Below, one piece after another: positions 1-10,986 of a DNA stretch of 64,000 bases. The stretch's first letter is position 1. The number at the start of each line of letters is the position of its first letter. The stretch is from Halobacillus litoralis (GTDB lineage: Bacteria; Bacillota; Bacilli; Bacillales; Halobacillaceae). Below the pieces are notes generated by a model. It saw only the letters and a program-made list of their open reading frames with translations. It was not told the DNA's origin and did no database searches. The translations under genes and the position numbers were made by a program. The DNA is taken from contig NZ_CP026118.1 in the NCBI RefSeq assembly GCF_004101865.1, positions 2,807,001-2,871,000 of the forward strand, written 5' to 3'.

Positions 1-2
1 AT

Positions 3-56
3 GAAGGTACACAGGAAATTCAAAGGCTTGTTATCGGCCGTATGATGACGAAATAG
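3..56 (+). CDS. acyl-CoA dehydrogenase, C-terminal end only
   Basis: The window opens inside a reading frame whose last 17 codons spell a typical acyl-CoA dehydrogenase C-terminus (EGTQEIQRLVIGR, then MMTK and a TAG stop). In this family the EGT(x)EIQ segment near the C-terminus lies by the FAD and CoA pocket of the flavin-dependent alpha,beta-dehydrogenation of acyl-CoA thioesters. The stop lies 15 bases before meaB, so it is probably the preceding gene of the same acyl-CoA operon. Only the 3' end is visible, so substrate range cannot be judged. Confidence 0.75.
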   Translation, partial: EGTQEIQRLVIGRMMTK

Positions 57-71
57 AAAGGTGAATGAATT

Positions 72-1010
72 ATGCATCCACTCGCGGAACGGATTCAAAA
101 ACAGGATATGCGTGCATTGGCACGGGCGATCACATTGATTGAAAACGACGATGATCAGAAGCTCTCTTTGATGAGCGATATTTTTTCCATCCAAAAGCAA
201 GCCCACTATATAGGGATCACTGGTTCTCCAGGGGCAGGAAAAAGTTCACTGATCAATCGGCTGCTCACTTTTTTGAGACAGCAGAATCTTACAGTCGCTG
301 TCATCGCTGTCGATCCTACGAGCCCGTTCAGCGGAGGTGCTTTGCTTGGTGATCGCACGCGCATGAACCAACATTTCCTCGACCCTGGTATTTTCATCCG
401 CAGCATGGCCACAAGAGGAAGTCTTGGAGGGCTCGCCCGTGCCACGAAGGACAGCATCCGCGTTTGTGATGCTTATGGGTTTGATATCGTGCTGGTTGAA
501 ACTGTAGGTGTCGGCCAATCAGAGCTCGACATTATGAAAGTGGTGGACACGACAGGGCTTGTACTCACTCCGAACAGTGGGGATGTGCTGCAAATCTTCA
601 AAGCGGGGATCATGGAAATTGCTGATTTGTTCATCATTAATAAAGCTGACTTACCTGGTGTAGGGAAATTGAAGTCTACCCTTGAAGAATACATGATGAT
701 TGTTCAGCCCAAAGGGTGGCAGCCCCCCATTGTGCAAACAATTTCCACTGAATCAGAAGGTATGGACGAATTGTGGAAGAATATGAATGACCATCATTCC
801 TATTTATATCGTACGGATTCAGGAACAGAACGGAGAAAGCAACAGCTGAAATTAGAAGTCTATGATTTAATTCGAGAAGAGATTTGGCGGGATGTCAAAA
901 CAGAAATTGAACGGGATGAGCAGAAATTGGAGGTCTTTCAAAATCCTGATGCTGATCCTTATCAGCTGGCCCGTTCTTGGGTTAAAGAATGGGGGAGGAA
1001 GGGTGAGTGA
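72..1010 (+). CDS. meaB: MeaB/ArgK-family G3E GTPase, chaperone of a B12-dependent mutase
   Basis: A 312-residue P-loop GTPase of the MeaB (ArgK) group. These proteins gate loading of adenosylcobalamin into, and protect, acyl-CoA mutases in the cytoplasm. Visible motifs: Walker A GSPGAGKSS at about residues 51-59, switch segments [15 protein letters not shown] at 81-95 and ETVGVGQSE at 143-151, and the base-specificity motif NKAD at 190-193. Length is normal for the family. It overlaps the downstream tetR gene by 4 bases and sits two genes before icmF, which contains its own fused G domain, so the locus encodes two MeaB-type GTPases. Start ATG at 72 follows a GAAAGGTGA SD. Confidence 0.93.
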   Translation: MHPLAERIQKQDMRALARAITLIENDDDQKLSLMSDIFSIQKQAHYIGITGSPGAGKSSLINRLLTFLRQQNLTVAVIAVDPTSPFSGGALLGDRTRMNQHFLDPGIFIRSMATRGSLGGLARATKDSIRVCDAYGFDIVLVETVGVGQSELDIMKVVDTTGLVLTPNSGDVLQIFKAGIMEIADLFIINKADLPGVGKLKSTLEEYMMIVQPKGWQPPIVQTISTESEGMDELWKNMNDHHSYLYRTDSGTERRKQQLKLEVYDLIREEIWRDVKTEIERDEQKLEVFQNPDADPYQLARSWVKEWGRKGE

Positions 1011-1642
1011 CATTGGCTGAAAAACAAGTACCCTCTACCATAAAAGATGAAGCACTCGTCACCAAACGGAGAAATCAGATGATCAGAGGTGCCGTAACAC
1101 TTTTTATAGAAAAAGGATTTCACAAAACGACAACCCGGGAAATTGCAAAAGCCTCAGGTTTCAGCATCGGCACGCTCTATGAGTATATCCGGAAGAAAGA
1201 AGATGTCTTGTTTCTCGTCTGTGACTCGATCTATAAACGAGTGAAAGAGAGGATGGAAGCCTCTATCGACCCGAATCAGACTAGTGTACAAAGTTTGGTT
1301 CACGCCATACGCTCTTACTTCCAATTGATGGACGACATGCAGGACGAAGTACTTGTCATGTACCAAGAGGTGAAATCATTATCACGCGATGCTCAGGATT
1401 ATGTCTTGCAGAAAGAAAGAGACATGGTGAGTATGCTGGAACAAGTCATCTTTAACAGCCTTCCCGGTCAAAGGTCAGAAACACAAGTGAAACTGATTGC
1501 GAACAATATATTTGTCCAGGGGCAGATGTGGGGTTTCCGCAGGTGGATTCTCCAACGGACATTTACGATTGAAACATACACAGAAATTCAAATTCAATTG
1601 TTATTGGAAGGTCTCAATAGCAAAGTAGAGGAATCATCTTAA
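1007..1642 (+). CDS. TetR/AcrR-family transcriptional regulator
   Basis: A 211-residue regulator. The N-terminal helix-turn-helix is clear at about residues 24-70 (RGAVTLFIEKGFHKTTTREI then AKASGFSIGTLYEYI), followed by a helical ligand-binding domain. The GTG start at 1007 overlaps the meaB stop and has a GGGGAGG SD about 9 bases upstream; an in-frame TTG at 1013 is the alternative. Being sandwiched between meaB and icmF, it most likely senses an acyl-CoA or fatty-acid intermediate and controls this operon; that role is inferred from context and from FadR/PaaR-like TetR proteins of Bacillaceae, not from the sequence itself. Confidence 0.88.
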   Translation: MTLAEKQVPSTIKDEALVTKRRNQMIRGAVTLFIEKGFHKTTTREIAKASGFSIGTLYEYIRKKEDVLFLVCDSIYKRVKERMEASIDPNQTSVQSLVHAIRSYFQLMDDMQDEVLVMYQEVKSLSRDAQDYVLQKERDMVSMLEQVIFNSLPGQRSETQVKLIANNIFVQGQMWGFRRWILQRTFTIETYTEIQIQLLLEGLNSKVEESS

Positions 1643-1660
1643 AAGAAAGGGAGATGGGAT

Positions 1661-4600
1661 ATGGAACAACCGACGGTATATAAGCCGAAGAACCCCGTTC
1701 GTTTTGTAACCGCTTCCAGTTTGTTCGATGGTCATGATGCGTCCATTAATATCATGAGGCGTATTCTGCAATCGACAGGTGCGGAAGTTATTCATTTAGG
1801 ACATAATCGCTCAGTAGAAGATGTGGTGAATGCAGCGATTCAGGAAGATGCTCAAGGAATTGCGATTTCCTCTTATCAGGGGGGGCACGTCGAGTACTTT
1901 AAATATATGGTAGACCTTCTGAATCAAAAAGGTGCCGGCCATATCCGCGTTTATGGTGGCGGCGGTGGTGTCATCATTCCTAGAGAAATCAAAGAGCTTC
2001 ACGAATATGGCGTCGCCCGCGTTTTTTCTCCGGAAGATGGGCGGTCCTACGGCCTTCAAGGTATGATCAATAACATGATCGAGGAATGTGATTTCATCCC
2101 TCCTTTAGACGTCGAGCAGGGAGTGAAAGATTTATCTGAAGGAAACCATCAAGCGATGGCACGGTTCATTACTTATGTCGAAAACACCCCGAAAGAAGAA
2201 CGTGAAGCGGTCGCCGCTTTTAAAACAGCTGTGGAAAAAGTTCAGGAAAAGACCATCCCAGTCCTTGGAATTACAGGGACAGGTGGAGCTGGGAAAAGTT
2301 CACTTACGGATGAATTGATTCGCCGGTTCGTCAATGAAGTACCTGATAAGAAAATAGCGATTTTATCTGTCGACCCGACGAAGAAGAAAACAGGTGGAGC
2401 TTTGCTTGGAGATCGTATCCGGATGAATGCGATTTTCAATCCGAGAGTTTATATGCGCTCCCTGGCGACAAGGGAGGCTCGCTCTGAACTTTCAACAGCA
2501 GTCGAAGAAGCGATCCAGGTCGTCAAAGCTGCAGGTGTAGATTTTATCATTATTGAAACGAGCGGGATCGGGCAGGGGGATGCGGCCATAACGGATGTGA
2601 CTGATTTGTCCATGTATGTCATGACGGCTGAGTTCGGCGCCCCTTCCCAGTTAGAGAAAATCGACATGATCGATTTCGCAGACTTTATCGTGATCAATAA
2701 GTTTGAACAAAAAGGTTCTGAGGATGCTATGAACCAAGTGAAAAAGCAGTACCAGCGCAGTCACATGCTTTTCCATGAAGATGACAGCAAGTTTCCGGTA
2801 TATGGAACTATTGCAAGTCAATTCAATGACCCCGGCACCAACACTTTATTCGCAGCCTTGATCGATCAATTGAATGAGAAATATGCTTGGGAGGATGACA
2901 CTTCTTTTACTGGTGTAGATAAAGTAGAAAAGCAAAACGTCATCATTCCTAATGAGCGGAAGCAATATTTAAGAGATATTTCCTTAGCCGTCCGTAATTA
3001 CCATACAGAAACAGAAGATCAAGCTGACAAAGCCCGTAAGCTTTACCAGCTCAAAGGTACATTGGAGTTGCTGGGTAATGAAGAGGTCGATGAGAGCATA
3101 ACACGTCTTGTCGACGATTATGAGCGTTCATTGAATCGTGAAACGATAGATAAGCTGGAAGACTGGGATGACCTTCATGAAAGGTACAGTGGTGATACGT
3201 ACACATTCAAAGTGCGTGATAAAGAGATTACCATGGATTTGAACACCGAAAGTTTAAGTGGAACAAAAGTACCTAAAGTCGCACTGCCGAAATACTCTGA
3301 CTGGGGCGATCGATTGTCATGGCTGCTTCGTGAAAATGTTCCTGGTGCCTTTCCATTCACGGCAGGAGTATTTCCTTTCAAACGCAAGGGGGAAGATCCG
3401 AAACGTCAATTTGCTGGCGAAGGGACACCGGAACGTACAAATAGACGTTTTCATTACTTATCAGAGGGTGATGACGCCAAACGTTTAAGTACAGCGTTCG
3501 ACTCTGTCACCTTATATGGAGAAGACCCTGACGAACGCCCGGATATTTACGGGAAAGTCGGAGAGAGTGGAGTGAACATTTGCACACTCGATGATATGAA
3601 GAAGCTGTATGATGGTTTCGATCTTGTCGATCCTTCAACTTCTGTATCGATGACGATCAATGGTCCGGCACCGATTATTCTTGCGATGTTTTTCAACACG
3701 GCCATCGATAAGCAATTGGAGAAATTCAAAGAAGAGAATGGCCGTGCACCGAGCGATGAAGAAGCGGCGAAAATCAAAGCGGAAACGATTCATGTCGTTC
3801 GCGGTACCGTCCAGGCAGATATCCTGAAAGAAGATCAAGGCCAGAACACATGTATCTTTTCCACAGAATTTGCATTGAGAATGATGGGGGATATTCAGCA
3901 ATACTTCATCGATCATGAAGTGCGCAACTATTATTCCGTTTCTATTTCGGGCTACCATATTGCTGAGGCAGGAGCGAATCCGATTACACAGCTTGCGTTC
4001 ACACTCGCAAACGGATTCACCTATGTCGAGTACTATTTGAGCAGAGGCATGGATATCAATAAATTCGCGCCGAACTTATCGTTCTTTTTCTCAAATGGGT
4101 TGGATCCGGAATACACTGTCCTCGGACGCGTCGCACGTCGTATATGGGCGATCGTCATGCGGGATAAATACGGAGCAAATGAACGAAGTCAGAAGTTGAA
4201 ATATCATATCCAGACGTCAGGACGCTCCCTGCATGCCCAGGAAATCGACTTCAACGATATTCGCACGACTTTACAAGCGTTAATCGCGATTCAAGATAAC
4301 TGTAACTCCTTGCATACAAACTCTTATGATGAAGCGATCACAACACCGACAGAAGAATCTGTTCGACGCGCAATGGCGATTCAGATGATCATCAGCAAAG
4401 AGTTTGGATTGACGAAGAATGAAAACTCTTTACAAGGCTCCTACATTATCCGCGAACTGACAGATCTAGTTGAGGAAGCGGTCCTGCAGGAATTTGAACG
4501 CATCAATGATCGCGGCGGCGTACTGGGTGCAATGGAACGCCAATATCAGCGTGGTAAAATCCAAGAAGAGTCTTTATATTATGAAGGGAAAAAGCATTCA

Positions 4601-4906
4601 GGAGAGTTGCCGATCATTGGTGTCAACACGTACCTGAATCCGAACCCGCCTTCTGAAGAAGAAATCGACTCTATGGAACTTGCCAGAGCTGGTAAGGATG
4701 AAAAAGAGCACCAAATCCGTGAGTTACGTAATTTCCAAAACGAGAATGAATCGGAAGCAGATCAAGCGCTTAATCGTTTGCAGGAAGTCGCTGCAAGCGG
4801 AGGGAATATTTTCGCAGAACTCATGGAAACCGTAAAAGTAGCAAGCCTCGGCCAAATCACCAACGCCCTCTACCAAGTAGGCGGACAGTACAGAAGGAAT
4901 ATGTGA
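1661..4906 (+). CDS. icmF: fused isobutyryl-CoA mutase IcmF (B12 domain + GTPase + mutase)
   Basis: A 1081-residue fusion. Residues about 12-145 form the cobalamin-binding domain, with the base-off His motif as DGHDAS (D23, H25) and a glycine run near 98-103. Residues about 200-420 form a MeaB-like G domain with Walker [10 protein letters not shown] at 206-214 and a degenerate NKFE at 346-349 in place of NKxD. The rest is the substrate-binding TIM barrel. IcmF interconverts isobutyryl-CoA and butyryl-CoA using adenosylcobalamin; orthologues from Geobacillus and others also rearrange related branched acyl-CoAs. Length matches the family. An AAAGGGAG SD precedes ATG 1661. It ends the acyl-CoA dehydrogenase-meaB-tetR-icmF operon. 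Confidence 0.95.
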   Translation: MEQPTVYKPKNPVRFVTASSLFDGHDASINIMRRILQSTGAEVIHLGHNRSVEDVVNAAIQEDAQGIAISSYQGGHVEYFKYMVDLLNQKGAGHIRVYGGGGGVIIPREIKELHEYGVARVFSPEDGRSYGLQGMINNMIEECDFIPPLDVEQGVKDLSEGNHQAMARFITYVENTPKEEREAVAAFKTAVEKVQEKTIPVLGITGTGGAGKSSLTDELIRRFVNEVPDKKIAILSVDPTKKKTGGALLGDRIRMNAIFNPRVYMRSLATREARSELSTAVEEAIQVVKAAGVDFIIIETSGIGQGDAAITDVTDLSMYVMTAEFGAPSQLEKIDMIDFADFIVINKFEQKGSEDAMNQVKKQYQRSHMLFHEDDSKFPVYGTIASQFNDPGTNTLFAALIDQLNEKYAWEDDTSFTGVDKVEKQNVIIPNERKQYLRDISLAVRNYHTETEDQADKARKLYQLKGTLELLGNEEVDESITRLVDDYERSLNRETIDKLEDWDDLHERYSGDTYTFKVRDKEITMDLNTESLSGTKVPKVALPKYSDWGDRLSWLLRENVPGAFPFTAGVFPFKRKGEDPKRQFAGEGTPERTNRRFHYLSEGDDAKRLSTAFDSVTLYGEDPDERPDIYGKVGESGVNICTLDDMKKLYDGFDLVDPSTSVSMTINGPAPIILAMFFNTAIDKQLEKFKEENGRAPSDEEAAKIKAETIHVVRGTVQADILKEDQGQNTCIFSTEFALRMMGDIQQYFIDHEVRNYYSVSISGYHIAEAGANPITQLAFTLANGFTYVEYYLSRGMDINKFAPNLSFFFSNGLDPEYTVLGRVARRIWAIVMRDKYGANERSQKLKYHIQTSGRSLHAQEIDFNDIRTTLQALIAIQDNCNSLHTNSYDEAITTPTEESVRRAMAIQMIISKEFGLTKNENSLQGSYIIRELTDLVEEAVLQEFERINDRGGVLGAMERQYQRGKIQEESLYYEGKKHSGELPIIGVNTYLNPNPPSEEEIDSMELARAGKDEKEHQIRELRNFQNENESEADQALNRLQEVAASGGNIFAELMETVKVASLGQITNALYQVGGQYRRNM

Positions 4907-4907
4907 T

Positions 4908-5164
4908 AGTAAGTGTGGAGAGGGACGTGTAGACCTGACCCGCATAAGCAGACCATCGTAGTGAAGGGAATTTTTCACGCAGGTGGACTGCTTATGTCGT
5001 GAAGGTCTGTCCCTTGCAACCGGATAAGTAAGTGTGGAGAGGGACATGGAGACCTGACCCGCATAAGCAGAACAACGTAGTGAAGGGTTTTTTCACGCAG
5101 ATGGACTGCTTATGAAGCGAAGGTCTGTCCCTCGCAACCGGATAAGTAAGTGTGGAGAGGGACG
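4908..5164 (+). repeat. tandem 118/119-bp hairpin repeats (family C), 2.2 copies
   Basis: Two near-identical units start at 4908 and 5027; a third starts at 5145 but only its first 20 bases remain. Each unit carries an inverted repeat: CATAAGCAG (4943-4951; 5062-5070) pairs with CTGCTTATG (4988-4996; 5106-5114), extended by AGACCT pairing with AGGTCT. A diverged relative with compensatory changes in the outer arm lies at 63778-63898. No open frame or CRISPR-like spacing. The unit starts directly after the icmF stop. Confidence 0.9.
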
Positions 5165-5203
5165 CTTTCTAAGGAGGCTGAGGGCATTTCCGCTGAAAGC
5201 GAT

Positions 5204-5292
5204 GCGGAGCGGTTATGCATATATTGCTTCATAAATAAAACCCGAACGATTCGTTCGGGTTTTCTAGTGGAAAAATCCTTTTGTTCCAGCCT
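5204..5292 (+). repeat. dispersed repeat with built-in terminator (family D), copy 1
   Basis: About 89 bases that recur in opposite orientation at 54203-54285. Shared blocks include GCATA(T)ATTGCTTCATAAA, AAAACCCGAA, TTCGGGTTTTCTAG and CTTTTGTxCCAGCCT. The centre is a perfect hairpin that reads as a bidirectional terminator. Most differences between the copies lie at the hairpin apex and in single substitutions. Confidence 0.8.
5237..5263. terminator. bidirectional intrinsic terminator between icmF region and the minus-strand gene
   Basis: Perfect 13-base arms AAAACCCGAACGA and TCGTTCGGGTTTT around one base. A-run and T-run flank both sides, so it can stop transcription from icmF (+) and from the 5301-5618 gene (-). 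Confidence 0.85.
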
Positions 5293-5300
5293 CACTTCTA

Positions 5301-5618
5301 TTAGTGACCTCCACCAACTTGATCTTTGTCATGAGCCTGGTTCACATCAGTTACATAAGGTTTTTTCATGCCGTACCATTCGTAAGTGATATTATAGGTC
5401 TCACCAGTTTCAAGCAGCATCCAGGTGCTTGTGTCCTTTACATGGACCTTTTTATCTTCCACGATGATGAAGTAATCTTCCTCATCATGTGTCTTTTCGG
5501 TAATCACAGCTTCTTCCATATGTTTTGAATGAATCATGCCAAAGCTTGTAAATAGCCATATTCCAATTGCCAGCACTGCGATTAAAGTTGCAATCCAATT
5601 AAAAGGATGGGATTTCAT
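5301..5618 (-). CDS. small membrane-anchored protein of unknown function
   Basis: A 105-residue protein with an N-terminal hydrophobic segment at about residues 9-27 (WIATLIAVLAIGIWLFTSFG) that reads as an uncleaved anchor, followed by a hydrophilic, probably extracytoplasmic domain of beta-strand character (EDYFIIVEDKKVHVKDTSTW, then ETGETYNITYEWYG) ending in a Gly/His tail. The ATG has a good AAGGAGA SD. It ends just before the bidirectional hairpin at 5237-5263. I do not recognise a named family; it resembles short secreted or anchored Bacillaceae proteins of unknown role. Confidence 0.75.
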   Translation of the reverse strand: MKSHPFNWIATLIAVLAIGIWLFTSFGMIHSKHMEEAVITEKTHDEEDYFIIVEDKKVHVKDTSTWMLLETGETYNITYEWYGMKKPYVTDVNQAHDKDQVGGGH

Positions 5619-5631
5619 TACGTATTTCTCC

Positions 5632-5766
5632 TTACTTTAAGTATTTTTTTGTTGTACAAGGTGCTTCTGCATTTAAGATAGGATTGCCGTCATTTCCCAG
5701 CCAACCAACTTCATCATGGGGAACGGACTTTTTTCTCCACGAACCTGAACATTTGTGAAGAAATGC
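5632..5766 (-). pseudogene. possible 3' remnant of a gene upstream of the 105-residue protein
   Basis: On the minus strand an open stretch of about 45 codons without any start codon ends at a TAA that overlaps the SD of the 5301-5618 gene. Its end reads DEVGWLGNDGNPILNAEAP then CTTKKYLK, which looks protein-like rather than random. No promoter-proximal part is visible upstream. It may be the truncated end of a former first gene of that operon; chance is also possible. Confidence 0.2.
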
Positions 5767-5934
5767 TGGTAGTCATTTTTAAGATACAAAAACAATAATG
5801 ACAGTGAATATAACCTATTTTAAAGTAAAATGGCATGAACACCAAGATTATTGTCTAATCAATATTTTAAATGAAAAGTTTAGTTTCATGTTACTTTGGC
5901 TACAAAAGATAATAAAGTGAAAGGCGTTCCCTAT
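5767..5934. other. intergenic, nothing recognised
   Basis: AT-rich stretch between the divergent small membrane gene and rpoE. I see no gene-like frame, strong hairpin or copy of the repeat families here; the rpoE promoter lies at its right edge. Confidence 0.5.
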
Positions 5935-5963
5935 TTGATTTTTGTAAAGTCAACTCATATAAT
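5935..5963 (+). promoter_or_regulatory. sigma-A promoter for rpoE
   Basis: TTGATT at 5935-5940, 17-base spacer, perfect TATAAT at 5958-5963, about 80 bases upstream of the rpoE start. Confidence 0.6.
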
Positions 5964-6041
5964 GGGTGGTATGATTATATGTGATTAGTATGCCTATGAA
6001 GTCATTAATTCTATTTTGTCTATATAAAGGAGTGCTGGACC

Positions 6042-6590
6042 GTGAGCTTAAAAGAATTTAGCCAAGCCCAAATTAATGAAATCTCCATGATTGAACTGGC
6101 TACCATTATATTGGAAGAGGAAAGAGAAGCCATCGATTTTAATGAGATTTTCCGCCGTATTGCGACGATGAAGAAATTCAATGCCAAACAAAAACAAGAG
6201 TACATCGCCCAATTTTACACAGACATGAATATCGATGGGCAGTTCATGACGATCGGTACGAACCGCTGGGGGCTTAAACGCTGGTACCCTGTAGAGCAGA
6301 TGGAAGAGGAAATTGCCAGCCTCCCACAAAAACGTAAAAAGAAAAAGAAAAAGAGGAAAAAGAAACCTTCCAAGTTGCTTGAAGAGGAATTGGGCGTTTC
6401 TGAGTATGACGATACAGAAGAAGATGGTCTTGAAGATGATGTGGAATTAACGGATGAAGACCTTGACCTTGATGATAATGATGATTTCGAAGGTGACTAT
6501 GATGAGGATGATCTCGATGAAGAAGAGGAAGAAATAGTCGAGGATGATATCAGCTTCATTGGTGACGATGATGATGAAGAAGAAAAATAA
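6042..6590 (+). CDS. rpoE: RNA polymerase delta subunit
   Basis: A 182-residue protein with the two-part layout of Gram-positive delta. Residues about 1-90 are the folded HARE-HTH domain (IATMKKFNAKQKQEYIAQFY, then WGLKRWYPVEQ). A short Lys-rich linker follows at 98-115, and then an extremely acidic Asp/Glu tail to the end that displaces nucleic acids and speeds polymerase recycling. GTG start at 6042 with AAAGGAG SD 9 bases upstream. It stands alone between its promoter and a strong terminator, directly before pyrG as in B. subtilis. Confidence 0.95.
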   Translation: MSLKEFSQAQINEISMIELATIILEEEREAIDFNEIFRRIATMKKFNAKQKQEYIAQFYTDMNIDGQFMTIGTNRWGLKRWYPVEQMEEEIASLPQKRKKKKKKRKKKPSKLLEEELGVSEYDDTEEDGLEDDVELTDEDLDLDDNDDFEGDYDEDDLDEEEEEIVEDDISFIGDDDDEEEK

Positions 6591-6660
6591 TGTGGTTGAC
6601 TTTTAAAAGTCATATCAGTAGAATCTTATTTGGGCTCTTTAATTTCTTAATCGAAATTCC

Positions 6661-6691
6661 AAACGCTCCCCGAACCGGGGGAGCGTTTTTT
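6661..6691 (+). terminator. intrinsic terminator of rpoE
   Basis: AACGCTCCCC paired with GGGGGAGCGTT around a short loop, followed by a T-run. Confidence 0.9.
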
Positions 6692-8541
<1,850 letters not shown>

Positions 8542-8547
8542 AAGGAG

Positions 8548-8583
8548 AAAGTGCTATGTCCTACGGGCGTAGCACTTTTTTCG
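8548..8583 (+). terminator. intrinsic terminator of pyrG
   Basis: AAGTGCTA paired with TAGCACTT around a GC-containing loop and followed by a T-run, starting 7 bases after the pyrG stop. Confidence 0.85.
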
Positions 8584-8621
8584 TGGGATTTCGGGGTGTA
8601 TTTTGGAGTATTTCTGTTTAT

Positions 8622-8696
8622 TTTGTCATATGAACTAACAGAAATTTTGACATACCGAACATATATGCGCAGGAAATGAGAGAGAAGTCCTCGAAT
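8622..8696 (+). promoter_or_regulatory. candidate sigma-H promoter and Spo0A boxes before spo0F
   Basis: AGGAAAT at 8671-8677, a 12-base gap and CTCGAAT at 8690-8696 fit the sigma-H pattern (AGGAWWT / RnnGAAT). Upstream, TTTGTCA (8622-8628) and TTTGACA (8646-8652) are one mismatch from the reverse 0A box TTCGNCA. B. subtilis spo0F is controlled by sigma-H and phosphorylated Spo0A, so the match is biologically expected. Confidence 0.5.
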
Positions 8697-8769
8697 GTAA
8701 ATAACAGGGATAAAAGAGGGATTAGTTTAACCAGCTATAAAATTGCAGGAGAAAGGAAGGGGAAAAATC

Positions 8770-9141
8770 ATGTCGAATAAAATCCTTATCGTAGATGACC
8801 AACCAGGAATACGACTTCTTTTAGTGGAAATTTTGAAAACAGAGGGATATGTTACGGTATGCGCGAAAACGGGTAAGGAAGCTTGTGACCTGGTTGAAGA
8901 ACACAACCCGGATCTCATCATCATGGATTATAATCTGCCGGTCATGCATGGCAGAGAAGTTCTTCAGTATCTAGAAAAAACAGACTTTGATGCCCCTGTG
9001 ATCATAATCACTGGCTCATCTAAAGACTCATTGGAAAAAGACGTTGATTTTCCTTTTGTTACAGATATCATAGCAAAGCCATTCGACATCCATAATTTGA
9101 AAAAAATGGTCGAAAATACCCTTGTTCATAGTCGGTCATGA
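8770..9141 (+). CDS. spo0F: sporulation initiation phosphotransferase Spo0F
   Basis: A 123-residue single-domain response regulator that passes phosphate from the sporulation kinases to Spo0B in the phosphorelay. The acidic pair is D9-D10 (VDDQ), the phosphoacceptor is D53 (IIMDYNLP) and the conserved Lys is K103 (AKPFD); there is no output domain. The ATG at 8770 has an AAGGAAGGGG SD and gives the family length; an upstream TTG at 8743 would add nine residues overlapping that SD and is rejected. Position between pyrG and fbaA is as in B. subtilis. Confidence 0.95.
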   Translation: MSNKILIVDDQPGIRLLLVEILKTEGYVTVCAKTGKEACDLVEEHNPDLIIMDYNLPVMHGREVLQYLEKTDFDAPVIIITGSSKDSLEKDVDFPFVTDIIAKPFDIHNLKKMVENTLVHSRS

Positions 9142-9180
9142 CTTTTTTTACAATGTAAGCGTTATATAATTCTCCTGCTG

Positions 9181-9209
9181 TTGCACCATGGAAAGGGTAT
9201 TGGTATTCT
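9181..9209 (+). promoter_or_regulatory. sigma-A promoter for fbaA
   Basis: TTGCAC at 9181-9186, 17-base spacer, TATTCT at 9204-9209, about 90 bases before fbaA. Confidence 0.45.
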
Positions 9210-9297
9210 AATACTGTAACCAAACTTACATGGTGTGTTTTCTTATGGAAACAGGCTTGTAAATAGGCGTAGTACGTAACTAAAGGAGGATTCTTTC

Positions 9298-10161
9298 ATG
9301 CCACTAGTATCTATGAAAGAAATGCTAGAAAAAGCGAAGGAAGAACGCTACGGTGTAGGTCAGTTCAACCTGAATAATTTAGAATATGCTCAAGCCATTC
9401 TTCAGGCTGCTGAAGAAGAGCAGTCCCCGGTTATCCTGGGAGTATCAGAAGGTGCTGGACGTTACATGGGTGGTTTCAACGTGGTCGTCGATATGGTGAA
9501 AGCACTTATGAAATCATATGGTACGACAGTCCCTGTTGCGATTCACTTGGATCACGGTTCAAGCTTTGAGAAATGTGCAGAAGCGATCCATGCTGGTTTT
9601 ACTTCTGTCATGATCGACGCTTCCCATGACCCATTGGAAGAGAACATTGCAGTAACTCGTAAAGTTGTTGAACTTGCTCACATCCACGGCGTATCTGTAG
9701 AAGCAGAACTTGGCCGCGTAGGTGGACAAGAGGATGACATCATCGTAGACGACGCTGAAGCTGCGTATGCGATTCCTTCTGAATGTAAGCAATTGGTCGA
9801 CGAAACGAATGTTGATGTATTTGCACCAGCACTAGGTTCTGTCCACGGACCTTATAAAGGCGAGCCGAACCTTGGCTTTGATCGCATGGAAGAAATCATG
9901 GGCCTTGTAGACAAGCCGCTTGTTCTTCACGGTGGTACAGGAATCCCGACAGAAGATGTTAAAAAAGCAATTTCTTTCGGTACAGCAAAAATCAATGTAA
10001 ATACAGAGAGTCAGATGGCTCAAGGCAAGGCTGTGCGTCAAGTACTAGCTGACCAGCCTGAACAATATGATCCTCGTAAATATCTGGGACCTGGACGCGA
10101 CGCTATCAAAGAAACCGTCATCGGTAAAATGCGCGAGTTCGGTTCTTCTCAACAAGCGTAA
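9298..10161 (+). CDS. fbaA: class II fructose-1,6-bisphosphate aldolase
   Basis: A 287-residue zinc-dependent aldolase splitting fructose 1,6-bisphosphate into dihydroxyacetone phosphate and glyceraldehyde 3-phosphate in glycolysis and the reverse in gluconeogenesis. Key segments: HLDHGSSFE with the metal-binding His and catalytic Asp near residues 82-84, [12 protein letters not shown] near 133-144, a metal His in SVHGPYKG near 181, and the phosphate-binding LHGGTG near 209-214. ATG 9298 follows AAAGGAGG at ideal spacing. It has its own promoter and terminator and precedes the transaldolase gene, as in B. subtilis. Confidence 0.96.
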   Translation: MPLVSMKEMLEKAKEERYGVGQFNLNNLEYAQAILQAAEEEQSPVILGVSEGAGRYMGGFNVVVDMVKALMKSYGTTVPVAIHLDHGSSFEKCAEAIHAGFTSVMIDASHDPLEENIAVTRKVVELAHIHGVSVEAELGRVGGQEDDIIVDDAEAAYAIPSECKQLVDETNVDVFAPALGSVHGPYKGEPNLGFDRMEEIMGLVDKPLVLHGGTGIPTEDVKKAISFGTAKINVNTESQMAQGKAVRQVLADQPEQYDPRKYLGPGRDAIKETVIGKMREFGSSQQA

Positions 10162-10168
10162 AAATATT

Positions 10169-10205
10169 AAAAGGAAAACCGCTACCATGTAGCGGTTTCC
10201 TTTTA
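10169..10205 (+). terminator. intrinsic terminator of fbaA
   Basis: AAAAGGAAAACCGCTAC paired with GTAGCGGTTTCCTTTT around a 3-base loop. Confidence 0.9.
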
Positions 10206-10276
10206 ATGAGCTATGAAAACGCCATCATTCGACAATTTTCACGATTGCCAAAAATAGAGGGAAGAGGAGTGGGGAT

Positions 10277-10918
10277 ATGAAATTTTTCATCGATACAGCG
10301 AACATTGAAGATATACGCGAGGCGAACGCTTTAGGAATATTAGCAGGGGTGACGACAAACCCGAGTCTTGTAGCTAAAGAAGGTGTCTCTTTTCATGAAC
10401 GTTTGAGAGAGATTACAGATGAAGTGGATGGTTCTGTAAGCGCAGAAGTAATCTCGGAAGATGCAGAAGGCATGATTCAAGAAGGAAAAGAGCTCGCTGC
10501 AATCGCCCCGAACATTACTGTTAAAGTTCCGATGACTTTAGAAGGTTTGAAAGCAGTGAAAGCATTCAGCGACTTGAATATCAAAACGAATGTGACCCTT
10601 GTTTTCTCTGCGAACCAGGCTTTACTAGCTGCCCGCGCAGGTGCTTCCTTTGTTTCTCCATTCTTGGGACGCCTGGATGATATCGGCCATAATGGTGTAG
10701 AGCTGATCGCACAAATCTCTGAGATTTTCGATCGTCATGCGATAGACACGGAGATTATTGCAGCGTCTGTCCGCCACCCGGTCCATGTGACAGAAGCAGC
10801 TTATCATGGGGCGCATATTGCGACAGTACCTTTTAAAGTATTCAGCCAAATTGTGCAGCACCCATTAACCGATCAAGGCATTGAAAAGTTTTTAAATGAC
10901 TGGAATAAACAAAAATAA
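10277..10918 (+). CDS. tal: transaldolase (short, fructose-6-phosphate aldolase-like type)
   Basis: A 213-residue transaldolase of the short (TalC/FsaA) group, which transfers a dihydroxyacetone unit in the non-oxidative pentose phosphate pathway. Motifs: [10 protein letters not shown] at 4-13, GVTTNPSL at 24-31 and the Schiff-base lysine K83 in NITVKVPMT; a C-terminal [15 protein letters not shown] closes the barrel. Length equals the family norm. GAGGAGTG SD before ATG 10277. Same neighbour order as ywjH of B. subtilis. Confidence 0.94.
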   Translation: MKFFIDTANIEDIREANALGILAGVTTNPSLVAKEGVSFHERLREITDEVDGSVSAEVISEDAEGMIQEGKELAAIAPNITVKVPMTLEGLKAVKAFSDLNIKTNVTLVFSANQALLAARAGASFVSPFLGRLDDIGHNGVELIAQISEIFDRHAIDTEIIAASVRHPVHVTEAAYHGAHIATVPFKVFSQIVQHPLTDQGIEKFLNDWNKQK

Positions 10919-10986
10919 TTGGTGTGTAATGGAAAATATTGCACATACTAAGGTTATAATCTTTACCTTAAAGCGAGGAGTTATCC

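Noticed and set aside
4908..5164. CRISPR array
   Set aside because: Only two full units of 118-119 bases with internal hairpins and no short direct repeats with unique spacers; no cas genes.
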